Shown in pieces: positions 1 to 8,230 of a DNA stretch of 41,359 nucleotides. How positions within the stretch are numbered: the stretch's first letter is position 1; every line of letters starts with the position of its first letter. The stretch is taken from NCBI GenBank assembly GCA_019508115.1, contig JAEKMC010000075.1, positions 1-41,359 of the forward strand, written 5' to 3'. The stretch is from Sphingomonas sp. (GTDB taxonomy: Bacteria > Pseudomonadota > Alphaproteobacteria > Sphingomonadales > Sphingomonadaceae). Made by a program: the position numbers and the translations under genes. A model generated the notes under the pieces. The model was not told the DNA's origin. It saw only the letters and a list, made by a program, of their open reading frames with translations, and did no database searches.

Positions 1-1272
1 AGCTTCGCCATGAAGCAGTGGCAGCTGAGCCAAGAACTGCAGCTGCTCGGCAAGGCATTCGACAATAAGCTGAACTACGTTCTCGGCGCCTATTATTTCA
101 AGGAAGCCGGCAATCTGCACGATTATGTGACTTTCGCCGAGGGGCAGGTTCAGGTCGATGGCCCCAAAGGGCTTGAGACGGAGAATTACGCCTTCTTCGG
201 CCAGGTCGATTACCGCCCGATCGATCTGATCGGCGTCACCGTCGGCGGTCGCTACACGCATGAGAAGAAGGCGTTCGAAGGCGGCCAGCAGGAACTGAAC
301 GGCTTCAATTACAAATTGTTCGGCTGCGCGGACGCGAACGGTACGATCACGCCCAATGCGCCCTTCCCGCTGGCGCCGGTGATCACCTGCCAGCAGGGTC
401 TGGGCTACCCCGATCCGGCCAATCCGGTGCGCGTCTACGTGCCCGGCATGAACCACAAGACCTTCAGCAATTTCTCGCCGAAGGTCGGGCTGCAGATCCA
501 CCCGGATCGCGACGTCATGCTCTACGGTAGCTGGTCCAAGGGGTATAAGACGGGCGGCTGGACGACACGCCTGACCAATCCGCAAGGCGCCGTCGCGCCC
601 GACTTCAACGAGGAGAAGGCGACCACCTGGGAAGTCGGCGCCAAATCAACCTGGCTGGACCATCATCTGCAGCTCAACGCGGCCGCATTCCGCACTAACT
701 ACAAGGACATCCAGCTCAACATTCAGATCGGCACGTCCCCCACCATCGCCAATGCGGGCGATGCGCGCATCCAGGGCTTCGAGCTCGAAATGATCGCCGC
801 GCCGGTTCATGGCCTGACGATCAACGGATCGGTCGGCTATGTCGATGCGCATTATACCAGCGTTTCGGCGGCGGCGTTGGCCGTGGGCGGCACCAATCCC
901 CTACAGGCGGGAACTTTGGTCGGGCAGGATCTGCCCAAGACGCCGCACTGGAAGATCAACGTCAGTCCGCGTTACGAAGTGCGGCTGGGCAATGGCGGAT
1001 CGCTGATCTTCCTCGGCGACTGGACGCATACCACCAGCGCCTGGAACGACACCCAGCGCACCTATTTGCTGCGCCGTGTGCCCAGCGATCAGGCCAATGC
1101 GAGTATCGGTTATCAGGAGCCCGGCGGACGTTGGTCGGTCACGGTCGGCGGTACCAACCTCACCGACAAGCGCTATCTGACCTCCGGCGGCTCCAATCTT
1201 GCCGACGCCACCATTTTCGGGACCTATAATCGCCCGCGCGAATGGTATGCGCGCCTCGGCGTGAAGTTCTGA
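1..1272 (+). CDS. TonB-dependent receptor, C-terminal part (5' end outside window)
   Basis: The reading frame is open from the first base, so the gene begins upstream; 423 residues are visible. It is the beta-barrel half of an outer-membrane TonB-dependent receptor, which imports a ligand using TonB-ExbBD energy. Visible signs are barrel-strand phrases such as SQELQL near the start, VGGRYTHEKK, LMLYGSWSKGYKTGGW-like text (here VMLYGSWSKGYKTGG), the late strand VTVGGTNLTDKRY and the terminal strand EWYARLGVKF ending in Phe, the usual signal for barrel insertion. The plug domain and TonB box are not in the window. The alcohol dehydrogenase starts 4 nt after the stop, which suggests uptake coupled to oxidation of a small organic substrate. 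The substrate cannot be read from the sequence. Confidence 0.93.
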   Translation, partial: SFAMKQWQLSQELQLLGKAFDNKLNYVLGAYYFKEAGNLHDYVTFAEGQVQVDGPKGLETENYAFFGQVDYRPIDLIGVTVGGRYTHEKKAFEGGQQELNGFNYKLFGCADANGTITPNAPFPLAPVITCQQGLGYPDPANPVRVYVPGMNHKTFSNFSPKVGLQIHPDRDVMLYGSWSKGYKTGGWTTRLTNPQGAVAPDFNEEKATTWEVGAKSTWLDHHLQLNAAAFRTNYKDIQLNIQIGTSPTIANAGDARIQGFELEMIAAPVHGLTINGSVGYVDAHYTSVSAAALAVGGTNPLQAGTLVGQDLPKTPHWKINVSPRYEVRLGNGGSLIFLGDWTHTTSAWNDTQRTYLLRRVPSDQANASIGYQEPGGRWSVTVGGTNLTDKRYLTSGGSNLADATIFGTYNRPREWYARLGVKF

Positions 1273-1276
1273 TCCG

Positions 1277-2383
1277 GTGGCGAGCCTGACCGCTCAGGCC
1301 GCGATCGTCGAGGCGCCCGGCGCGCCTTTCCGGATCGCAGCCGTGGATATCGACCCTCCCGGCCCGGGCCAGGTGCGGGTGGAGATCCATGCCTGCGGCG
1401 TTTGCCACACGGATATGGTGATGCGCGACGGCGAGCTGCCCGTGCCTTTCCCGGTGATATTCGGGCATGAAGGCGCGGGCATCGTCGAGGCGGTCGGCTC
1501 CGGCGTGGACAGCGTGAAGCCAGGCGATCACGTCCTGCTGAGCTTCCACAGCTGCGGCCACTGCCCCGCCTGCGACGATCACCAGCCCGGCTATTGCCGC
1601 GAATTCGTCCCGCGTAACTTCCTCGGCGCGCGCCAGCCGGGCGAAGGCGAGATACGCCGCGCCGGTAGTTCGATCGGTTCCAACATATTCGGCCAGTCGG
1701 CCTTCGCGACGCATGCGCTGGCGCATGCCGACAACGTCGTGCCGATCGATCCGGCCCTGCCGCTCGCTTTGCTCGCACCGCTCGGCTGCGGCATCCAGAC
1801 GGGCGCGGGGACGGTGATGGAGACGCTGCGGCTTCAGCCCGGCCAAACCATCGCCATATTCGGTGCCGGTGCGGTCGGGCTGGCGGCGGTGATGGCGGCC
1901 AGCATCATGGACGCGGGCAGGATCGCGGTGCTCGACCGCCATGCCCCACGGCTCGATCTGGCGACCGAGCTTGGCGCCACGCAGACCGCCACGGATCTGG
2001 CCGGTCTGGAAGGTCCCTTCGACTTCATCGTCGACACGACCGGCGTTCCCATACTGGCTCAACAGGCGATCGGGCTGCTCGCCGCGCGCGGCACTTTGGC
2101 CCTGGTCGGCGCCTATCCGTCAGGTCACCCGATCGAGCTCGACCTTTCCGCGGTGATGAGCCTCGGCCGCCGCGTCGTCGGGGTGGTGGAGGGCGGCATC
2201 GATCCCCGCAATTTCATTCCCCGCTTGATCGATCATTATCGCCAGGGTCAGCTCCCCCTCGAAAAGCTGGTGCGAACCTATCCTTTTTCGGCGATCGAAG
2301 AGGCGTTCGAGGCGTCAAAGAGCGGCGCGGTGGTGAAGCCGGTCCTCGTCATGCCGGCGTCCGGCTCAAGCGCCCGATCATGA
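1277..2383 (+). CDS. Zinc-dependent alcohol dehydrogenase (aryl/allylic alcohol type, MDR family)
   Basis: A 368-residue cytoplasmic medium-chain dehydrogenase that oxidises an alcohol to an aldehyde with NAD(P). The N-terminal catalytic fold has the zinc ligand motif CGVCHTD, then FGHEGAGIVEAVGSG. The structural-zinc lobe is CGHCPACDDHQPGYC. The Rossmann fold has GAGAVGLAAV followed by an acidic residue in VLDRH (residues about 195-220), which favours NAD. The overall look resembles benzyl-alcohol/geraniol dehydrogenases, but substrate assignment is inference. The start is GTG, 4 nt after the receptor stop, with no clear Shine-Dalgarno, so translation may be coupled. Its stop overlaps the next ATG (ATGA), tying it to the esterase remnant. 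Confidence 0.92.
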   Translation: MASLTAQAAIVEAPGAPFRIAAVDIDPPGPGQVRVEIHACGVCHTDMVMRDGELPVPFPVIFGHEGAGIVEAVGSGVDSVKPGDHVLLSFHSCGHCPACDDHQPGYCREFVPRNFLGARQPGEGEIRRAGSSIGSNIFGQSAFATHALAHADNVVPIDPALPLALLAPLGCGIQTGAGTVMETLRLQPGQTIAIFGAGAVGLAAVMAASIMDAGRIAVLDRHAPRLDLATELGATQTATDLAGLEGPFDFIVDTTGVPILAQQAIGLLAARGTLALVGAYPSGHPIELDLSAVMSLGRRVVGVVEGGIDPRNFIPRLIDHYRQGQLPLEKLVRTYPFSAIEEAFEASKSGAVVKPVLVMPASGSSARS

Positions 2384-3226
2384 GCCAACCTCAGATCAGG
2401 CCGGACGTCGCTGCCTTCCTCGACTTCGGGCGTCAGAGCGGCCAGCCGCCTTTGAACGCATTGCCGATCGCCGAGGCGCGCGCGATGCTGGTGCGGATGC
2501 GCGTCCTCGCCGATGCCGATCCGACACCGCTCGCGATCGTCCGAGATCTTGTCATCGAAACCGACGGGCAGGTGATTCCGGCGCGGCTCTACGATCGTCG
2601 CCCCACCCGCGACGAAAGCCCAATCATCCTCGGAACACCCCTTCCCCGCCGCCCCCGAGGATGCCGAAGCGGCGGCGCGGTGGGCGGCGGAAAGCCCGGC
2701 CGAGCTCGGGTTTCGGGTTTCGGCCCTGATCACCTGCGGCGACAGCGCGGGAGGCAATCTGGCCGTGGTCGTCGCGCGACAGTTGGCAAGCAGGCCCGCG
2801 GCGGTGCCGGTCGTGGCGCAGTGGGTGATTTATCCGTTCTTCGGGTGCGGGAAGGATTATCCCTCCTTCGACCTGTTCGGCGACGGTTACATGCTCACCG
2901 AGGAGGCGATGGACTGGTTCGACCAAGGCTATGCCGCGCCACCGGATGACCCGCGCCACAATTGCCGGATCGGCCCCGCCGCGCCCGGCGTGCCGCTGCT
3001 GATCCATGTAGCGGGGCTCGATCCGCTACGCGATCACGGCCGTGCTTATGCGGAAAAGGCGCGCGAGGAAGGCGTGGCGGTCCGCCTGATCGAGGGGGAC
3101 GGCCTGATTCATGGCTTTATCTGCCTGCGTCGGGCCATCCCGTCGGCGGCGGCGGACATCGATCGCTTCATCGCTGAAGCCACGGCGATCCTGGCGGATA
3201 TCGGAGTCGGCCACCGCACCGGATAA
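2380..3226 (+). pseudogene. HSL/Aes-family alpha/beta-hydrolase (acetyl esterase-like), internal deletion and frameshift
   Basis: The first frame runs from ATG 2380, overlapping the dehydrogenase stop. It encodes a normal N-terminus ending in IPARLYDRR...ESPII at about 2627. The matching C-terminal half is in another frame from about 2633 (EHPFPAAPEDAEAAARW...) to the stop at 3226. That half contains the nucleophile elbow GDSAGGN, an acid-residue segment GLDPLRD and the catalytic His in IHGF. In this family the two parts are separated by roughly 40 residues that include the HGGG oxyanion hole and the (V)DYRLAPEH stretch. Both are absent, so a deletion whose length is not a multiple of three removed them. 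The frame from 2380 continues as nonsense to 2949. The product would be inactive. The locus was probably a receptor-dehydrogenase-esterase catabolic operon. An assembly error is the alternative, but it would have to delete about 120 bases. Confidence 0.85.
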
Positions 3227-3371
3227 GCAAACTTGCGTTTCGGGCGGATGGTATGCGGGGCCGGTAAGCCCCCATTCGATGTCGAATTCTAAGATGTCGC
3301 TCCTCATGCCGCCTCTTAGGCTCAGGCTTCCCTGTGATAGAACATACCGAGCCGCGGGACCGAGCCATGGA

Positions 3372-3527
3372 ATGGCAGCTCTTATTCGGTTCTCATATGG
3401 ACGCCTCGAACTGTTCGAGATGGTGGTGAACGCGGTTCACAAGGCGGCGCCCGACGCAACGATCGCGTTCAACACCCGTCCAGAAGATACGGCCGAGGCT
3501 GCCGCGCGTACCCTCACACCCAGCTAA
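3372..3527 (+). CDS. Possible small ORF of unknown function
   Basis: This is the only candidate gene in the 3227-3538 gap between the esterase remnant and the convergent NmrA-like gene. From ATG 3372 it would encode 51 residues, including FEMVVNAVHKAAPDATIAFN, an amphipathic-looking stretch. No domain is recognised and no convincing Shine-Dalgarno is seen. The frame is open further upstream, to 3111 inside the esterase remnant. It may be non-coding or the leftover of a longer gene. Confidence 0.2.
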   Translation: MAALIRFSYGRLELFEMVVNAVHKAAPDATIAFNTRPEDTAEAAARTLTPS

Positions 3528-3538
3528 TCGGCCGAGCG

Positions 3539-4174
3539 TCAGGAGGCGGTGATCAGCGGAGTCTTCCTGACCCACTGGTCGTTCGTAAGCTGGTCGAGCA
3601 CGAAGCCGGCGACGTCCGCGCGCGGAATCGATCCGCCATGCACGTTCGTGAGATCGACGGTCGCCCTGATCCGGCCGGTCGCCGGTTTGTCGTTCAGTAT
3701 CGTTGGCCGAACAATGACCCAGGCCAGATCACTCGCCCTGACGACCTCCTCCTGCCGATCCTTATCCTGATAGACCTTGCGCAGGAGCAGGGGCTGGAAG
3801 ATCCGGTCGTAGAAGAATCCACCATGGCCCCTGCTGTTCCCGGCCCCCACACCGGTGATGCACACCAGGCGGGTGACACGCCGAAGCGTCATTGCCGCTA
3901 CAAGTGCCGCAGTCGCTTCCGACAGCAAGGTTACCTCGCGAAACGGGCTGATGGGCGTCCCGAGCGCGCTGATGACCGCGTCGCAGCCATCCAGTCCACG
4001 CAGGATGGCGGCCTCGTCACGCGCGTCGCCTTCAACCAGCGTCGCGCCTGGTAGGAGCGCCGCCGCCTTGGCGACGGACCGGACGAGCGCTGTGACGGCA
4101 TGGCCTTGCGCGATCGCAAGTCGAACGATCACCTGCCCGGTTCCCCCTGTAGCTCCGGTGACGAGTAGCTTCAT
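3539..4174 (-). CDS. NAD(P)-binding NmrA-like / atypical SDR oxidoreductase
   Basis: A 211-residue soluble Rossmann protein of the atypical short-chain dehydrogenase class (SDR_a5, NAD(P)H-binding). The N-terminus MKLLVTGATGGTGQVIVRLA carries the nucleotide-binding TGxxGxxG pattern. Later segments GDARDEAAILRGLDGCDAVISALG (second beta-alpha units) and VRPTILNDKP are typical of the family. The canonical YxxxK pair of classical SDRs is not evident. Such proteins reduce flavins or quinones, or sense NADP(H), and the exact role is unknown. It runs opposite to its neighbours, with about 250 bp of featureless upstream DNA. Confidence 0.85.
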   Translation of the reverse strand: MKLLVTGATGGTGQVIVRLAIAQGHAVTALVRSVAKAAALLPGATLVEGDARDEAAILRGLDGCDAVISALGTPISPFREVTLLSEATAALVAAMTLRRVTRLVCITGVGAGNSRGHGGFFYDRIFQPLLLRKVYQDKDRQEEVVRASDLAWVIVRPTILNDKPATGRIRATVDLTNVHGGSIPRADVAGFVLDQLTNDQWVRKTPLITAS

Positions 4175-4434
4175 CGGATTTCCTTCACTCTGCTGCGGGG
4201 CGGGAACCTATCATCTGACCAATGCCGCCACCAAGCGGGTAACCTTCGTCGAGCGGTACGGCGTTCTGCCCACTTGCAGACATCGGCAGCAGCTTACAGT
4301 CGAATCTCGATGGCGGTTTCCAGGATCTCGGAGCCTACATTGAACGACCGAATCGGGCGCAGAGCGGTCACAGAGACATCAGCGTTTTGACCAGAGCTCT
4401 TCGCTCCGCCGCTCGCTTGCGTTAGGGAGTGGCG

Positions 4435-4623
4435 ATGGCAAGGATTTCGGCAATCGATCGGGCGTTTGAACTGGCAAGATCAGGACAATGTCGCAGCGTC
4501 TCTGAAATTATCCGTCATCTGCCGGTGGGCGACCGGCCGGTCGTTGAAGCGCATCTGGCACAGCCGACGGCGAGGAGGGAACTCATTCTGATCTGCAGCG
4601 ACGCCTGGCTTTCTGCCGAGTAG
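4435..4623 (+). CDS. Small conserved-looking hypothetical protein (62 aa)
   Basis: From ATG 4435 it reads MARISAIDRAFELARSGQC..., a short helical protein. The patterns AIDRAFELARSG, SVSEIIRHL and VEAHLAQPTARREL recall a group of about 60-residue alphaproteobacterial proteins of unknown function. I am recalling the pattern, not a database result. The ATG is preferred over an in-frame GTG at 4429, because AGGGA at 4424-4428 sits 6 nt before the ATG but abuts the GTG. There is no signal or membrane segment. It converges with mltG, 63 bp away. Confidence 0.6.
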   Translation: MARISAIDRAFELARSGQCRSVSEIIRHLPVGDRPVVEAHLAQPTARRELILICSDAWLSAE

Positions 4624-4686
4624 CGCTTTTCAAGAACCGCAGCCGCTGGCTGACCGCTCCCGTGGCGAGCAGACGCAGCCCGGCGC

Positions 4687-5679
4687 TTATCGCATTCCCG
4701 CCGCCTTGCGCAGATTGTAATAGCGCTGAACGTTGGCGTTGTGGTCCTTGAGATTACTCGAGAACACATGCCCGCCCTTGCCGTCGGCGACGAAATAGAG
4801 CGCGTCGGTCTGCGCCGGCGCCAGCACCGCCGCGATCGCGTCGCGGCCGGGGTTGGTGATCGGTCCCACGGGAAGGCCGGTCATCGAATAGGTATTGTAA
4901 TCGTTCTTCGCGCGCACTTCGGAGAGCTTGATGCGCCGGCCGAGCGGCTTGCCGTGCGTGAGCGGGTAGATGATCGTGGGATCGGCCTGGAGCCGCATCC
5001 CCGCGCGCAGCCGGTTCGAATAGACGCCCGCGACCATCGGCCGCTCTTCCGGCACGCCGGTTTCCTTCTCGACGATCGAGGCGAGCGTCAGCGCTTCCAG
5101 CTTGGAATTGACCACGCTGTTGGCCTTGCGCGTCATCCAGAGGCGGTTGAGCGTCTGCGTCATCGCGTCCTGCATCCGCTTCAACACCGCCTTGCGCGGT
5201 TCGCCACGCTGGAAGCTGTACGTGCCGGGCAGGACCGATCCTTCGGGCGGGATCGGTAATTTCCCGGTCAGCAGCCGCTCTCCCGCCAGCCGCTCGAACA
5301 CCTCGATCGAAGGCATGCCCTCGGGGATCGTGATCATGCGCTGGACGGTGTGGCCGCTCTGCAGGAGCGCCAGGATGTCCTTCGCGCTCATGCGCGGCGC
5401 GACCTCATATTCGCCCGCCTTGATCGGCGCGGACGATCCGAACCGGCGCGCGAAACGCAGGAATCCGGTGGTGGAACGGACCGCGCCCGCCTTTTCGAGT
5501 TCGCGCGCGGCCGCGGCGAGCGTGGCCCCCTCCGGCACGACCACTGTGGTCAGGTGATTGGCCGGACCCGGGCCGGTCCAATTGCGGTGCACGGTCAGCC
5601 AGGTTGCCCCGGCCACGATCAGGACGATCAGCAACAGGCATCCAAGCCCGCCGCGCGAAGAGGAACGACCTTTGGCCAC
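4687..5679 (-). CDS. mltG: Endolytic murein transglycosylase MltG (YceG-like)
   Basis: A 330-residue inner-membrane enzyme that cleaves nascent glycan strands and is thought to terminate peptidoglycan polymerisation. A basic N-terminus is followed by one membrane helix (about residues 13-30, GCLLLIVLIVAGATWLTV). Next comes a LysM-like region (about 43-110, VVVPEGATLAAAARELEKAG), then the YceG domain. The catalytic Glu lies in LASIVEKETG (about E204), followed by ERPMVAGVYSNRL and LQADPTIIYP, all family hallmarks. The length is normal. It is the last gene of the fab cluster, 29 bp after fabF, an arrangement conserved in alphaproteobacteria. Confidence 0.97.
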   Translation of the reverse strand: MAKGRSSSRGGLGCLLLIVLIVAGATWLTVHRNWTGPGPANHLTTVVVPEGATLAAAARELEKAGAVRSTTGFLRFARRFGSSAPIKAGEYEVAPRMSAKDILALLQSGHTVQRMITIPEGMPSIEVFERLAGERLLTGKLPIPPEGSVLPGTYSFQRGEPRKAVLKRMQDAMTQTLNRLWMTRKANSVVNSKLEALTLASIVEKETGVPEERPMVAGVYSNRLRAGMRLQADPTIIYPLTHGKPLGRRIKLSEVRAKNDYNTYSMTGLPVGPITNPGRDAIAAVLAPAQTDALYFVADGKGGHVFSSNLKDHNANVQRYYNLRKAAGMR

Positions 5680-5708
5680 GCGCTACCCTAGCGCCCCCGC
5701 GATCCGGA

Positions 5709-6968
5709 TCAAAGCGCGCGCATCACCAGGCTGGCATTGGTGCCGCCGAAGCCGAAGCTATTGTTGAGCACCGCCTTCACCGGCCGCTGCTTGGCGACGT
5801 TCGGGACGAGGTCGACGCCTTCACAGCTCTCGCTCGGATTGTCGAGATTGATCGTGGGGGGCACGATCTGGTCGCGGATCGCGAGGATGCAGAAGATCGA
5901 TTCGACCGCGCCGGCGCCGCCCAGCAGGTGGCCGATCATCGACTTGGTCGACGACATGGAGACGGTCTGAATCGCATCACCGAGGAGCCGGCGGACCGCG
6001 CCCAGCTCGAGCTCGTCACCGAGCGGGGTCGAGGTGCCGTGCGCATTGATATAGTCGATATCCTTGGGCTCCAGCCCCGCCTTGCGCAGCGCCATCTGCA
6101 TCGAACGGAAGGCACCGTCGCCCTCCGGATGCGGCGCGGTCACGTGATACGCGTCGCCGGTAAGGCCATAGCCGATCACCTCGGCGTAGATTTTGGCGCC
6201 GCGCGCCTTGGCATGCTCATATTCCTCGAGCACGACGATGCCCGCGCCCTCGCCCATGACGAAGCCGTCGCGGTCCTTGTCGTAGGGGCGGCTGCCCTTT
6301 TCGGGCGTGTCGTTGAAATTGGTCGACAGCGCGCGCGCCTGGGCGAATCCGGCGATGCCCAACGGGCAGATCGCGCCCTCGGCGCCGCCCGCCAGCATGA
6401 CGTCGGCATCGTCGGCCGCGATGATCCGCGCCGCGTCGCCGATCGCATGCGCGCCGGTCGAACAGGCGGTGACGACCGCATGGTTCGGCCCACGCAGGCC
6501 ATATTTGATCGAGACCTGGCCCGAGATGAGGTTGATCAGCCGTCCGTGCACGAAATGCGGCGAGACCCGGCTCGGCCCCTTCTCGAAACGTACGATCGAC
6601 TCGCTCTCGATGCCCGGCAGGCCGCCGATTCCCGAGCCGATCATGCAGCCGACGCGGCAGCTCTGCTCGTAGGTGAGCTCGCCAAGGCCTGAATCCTCAT
6701 AAGCCTGGCCGGCGGCGTCGATGCCATAGACGATGAACGGATCGACCTGGCGCTGGACCTTGTGGTCGACGCGCTTGCCGGGGTCGAAGCCCCATGGGTG
6801 GTCGGCGGGCTTCACCTCGCACGCGATCGTGCATTTCTGATCCGACGGATCGAAGCGCGTGATGCGCCCCGCGCCCGATTTACCGGCCTTGATGTTGCTC
6901 CAAGCGGTCTCGACGTCGGCGCCTACCGGCGTCACGAGGCCCAATCCGGTCACGACCACGCGGCGCAT
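5709..6968 (-). CDS. fabF: 3-oxoacyl-[acyl-carrier-protein] synthase II
   Basis: A 419-residue beta-ketoacyl-ACP synthase II, which condenses malonyl-ACP with acyl-ACP in fatty-acid elongation. The catalytic triad is visible: Cys169 in VVTACSTGAH, His311 in NAHGTSTPLGD and His348 in STKSMIGHLLGG (Lys343 in the same motif). The start is set at MRRVVVTGLG because a textbook AAGGAG lies a few nt upstream at the 6975-6980 side; an in-frame start 9 codons earlier has no such site. It follows acpP by about 100 bp, containing a terminator-like hairpin, and precedes mltG. Confidence 0.98.
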   Translation of the reverse strand: MRRVVVTGLGLVTPVGADVETAWSNIKAGKSGAGRITRFDPSDQKCTIACEVKPADHPWGFDPGKRVDHKVQRQVDPFIVYGIDAAGQAYEDSGLGELTYEQSCRVGCMIGSGIGGLPGIESESIVRFEKGPSRVSPHFVHGRLINLISGQVSIKYGLRGPNHAVVTACSTGAHAIGDAARIIAADDADVMLAGGAEGAICPLGIAGFAQARALSTNFNDTPEKGSRPYDKDRDGFVMGEGAGIVVLEEYEHAKARGAKIYAEVIGYGLTGDAYHVTAPHPEGDGAFRSMQMALRKAGLEPKDIDYINAHGTSTPLGDELELGAVRRLLGDAIQTVSMSSTKSMIGHLLGGAGAVESIFCILAIRDQIVPPTINLDNPSESCEGVDLVPNVAKQRPVKAVLNNSFGFGGTNASLVMRAL

Positions 6969-7000
6969 GACGATCTCCTTAAATTCATCTCTCAAAACGA

Positions 7001-7035
7001 AAGCGGCCCCCCGACACCGGGTCGGAGAGCCGCTT
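7001..7035 (-). terminator. Hairpin plus T-rich tail between acpP and fabF
   Basis: On the minus strand AAGCGGC (7035-7029) pairs with GCCGCTT (7007-7001), and inside it CCGAC pairs with GTCGG. A TTTCGTTTTG tract follows directly, reading downstream of acpP. This has the form of an intrinsic terminator or attenuator, placed so that acpP mRNA would be more abundant than fabF mRNA. Function is inferred from form and position. Confidence 0.7.
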
Positions 7036-7069
7036 GGCCATTTCAGGCGTAGGGCTCAGCCCTCCGAAA

Positions 7070-7306
7070 TCAGGCCTTGTGCGCGTCGATATAGCTGATC
7101 GCATCCTTGACGGTGGTGATCTTCTCGGCCGCATCGTCCGGGATCTCCACGCCGAATTCTTCCTCGAACGCCATTACCAGCTCGACGATGTCGAGCGAGT
7201 CCGCGCCGAGATCGTCGATGAAGCTGGCGTCTTCGGTCACCTTCTCGGGCTCGACGCCGAGATGCTCGACCACAATCTTCTTCACGCGATCCGGGGTGTC
7301 GCTCAT
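7070..7306 (-). CDS. acpP: Acyl carrier protein
   Basis: A 78-residue acidic carrier of acyl intermediates in fatty-acid synthesis. The phosphopantetheine attachment site is Ser37 in [15 protein letters not shown], followed by the canonical [12 protein letters not shown]. The length is standard. It lies between fabG and fabF in the expected order. A hairpin terminator follows it, and a large palindrome separates it from fabG. Confidence 0.98.
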   Translation of the reverse strand: MSDTPDRVKKIVVEHLGVEPEKVTEDASFIDDLGADSLDIVELVMAFEEEFGVEIPDDAAEKITTVKDAISYIDAHKA

Positions 7307-7394
7307 TGTTCTTAACCTTCCCTAGGTCTGATTTACGGTTGCCCTAGCCTCGCGGATTACGTCCCGCAAGAGGCGGTTGAGGTGCGGCTCCACA

Positions 7395-7456
7395 CCGCTC
7401 CCCCGCCCAACCTCCCGATATCATATGCTGGATCGGGAGGTTGGGCGGGGGAGCGG
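7395..7456. repeat. Perfect 25-bp inverted repeat between fabG and acpP
   Basis: The arms 7395-7419 and 7432-7456 are exact reverse complements (25/25), enclosing a 12-nt loop. The arm is rich in C on one strand (CGCTCCCCCGCCCAACC...) and ends in GAT/ATC next to the loop. No T tract follows on either side, so it is not a standard intrinsic terminator. It sits in the 171-bp gap between fabG and acpP. It may be a REP-like palindrome, an mRNA stabiliser for fabG, or a recent insertion of a small palindromic element. Confidence 0.9.
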
Positions 7457-7477
7457 GCTGGCACCGTGCTCAGTACA

Positions 7478-8218
7478 TCAAAGCATCGCCATGCCGCCAT
7501 TAACATGGATCGTCTGGCCCGTCACATAGCCCGCCTCGCGGCTGGCAAGGTATGCAACCGCCGCGCCGACGTCCGAACCCTGGCCCAGATCGCCTGCCGG
7601 AATGCGGGTCAATATCGTCGCCTTCTGCTGCTCGTTGAGCGCCTCTGTCATCGCGCTGGCGATGAAGCCGGGGGCGACGCAATTGACCGTGATCCCACGG
7701 CTGGCGAATTCCTGCGCGAGCGCCTTGGACATGGCGGTGAGCCCGCCCTTGGACGCGGCATAATTGGCCTGGCCGGGATTGCCGGTCCAGCCGACCACCG
7801 ACGTGATCGAGATGATCCGCCCGAAACGCGCCTTCATCATCGGCCGGCTCGCGGCGCGGATCAGGCGGAAGGCCGCCTCCAGGTTGACCGAGATCACCTG
7901 ATCCCACTCCTCGTCCTTCATACGCATCGCGAGATTGTCGCGCGTGATGCCGGCATTGTTCACGAGAATGTCGATCTTGCCGCCAAGCGCAGTGAGCGCG
8001 GCGGGAATCAGCGCCTCGACCGAATCCTTGTCCGAAAGATTGGCCGGCACGGTGACGGCATTGCCGCCGATCTCGGCCTTCACCGCATCCAGCGCCTCCT
8101 GGCGCGTGCCCGAAAGCGCCACTTGCGCGCCCTGCGCGGCAAGCGCCCCGGCGATGGCCGAACCGATTCCGCCCGAGGCGCCGGTGACCAGGGCGGTCAT
8201 GCCGGAAAGATCGAACAT
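7478..8218 (-). CDS. fabG: 3-oxoacyl-[acyl-carrier-protein] reductase
   Basis: A 246-residue classical short-chain dehydrogenase that reduces 3-ketoacyl-ACP with NADPH. Motifs: the nucleotide-binding TGASGGIGSAIA (residues 12-23), the NNAG core at 87-90, catalytic Ser140 in SITSVVG, and Tyr153/Lys157 in ANYAASKGGL. The C-terminus GQTIHVNGGMAML is family-typical. AAAGGAG lies just before the ATG. It starts 12 bp after the fabD stop, so the two are co-transcribed. Confidence 0.98.
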   Translation of the reverse strand: MFDLSGMTALVTGASGGIGSAIAGALAAQGAQVALSGTRQEALDAVKAEIGGNAVTVPANLSDKDSVEALIPAALTALGGKIDILVNNAGITRDNLAMRMKDEEWDQVISVNLEAAFRLIRAASRPMMKARFGRIISITSVVGWTGNPGQANYAASKGGLTAMSKALAQEFASRGITVNCVAPGFIASAMTEALNEQQKATILTRIPAGDLGQGSDVGAAVAYLASREAGYVTGQTIHVNGGMAML

Positions 8219-8230
8219 GTCTTTCTCCTT

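Noticed and set aside
1160-2062. 300-residue minus-strand open frame
   Set aside because: It lies opposite the receptor end and the alcohol dehydrogenase, whose motifs are unmistakable. The antisense text shows no family features.
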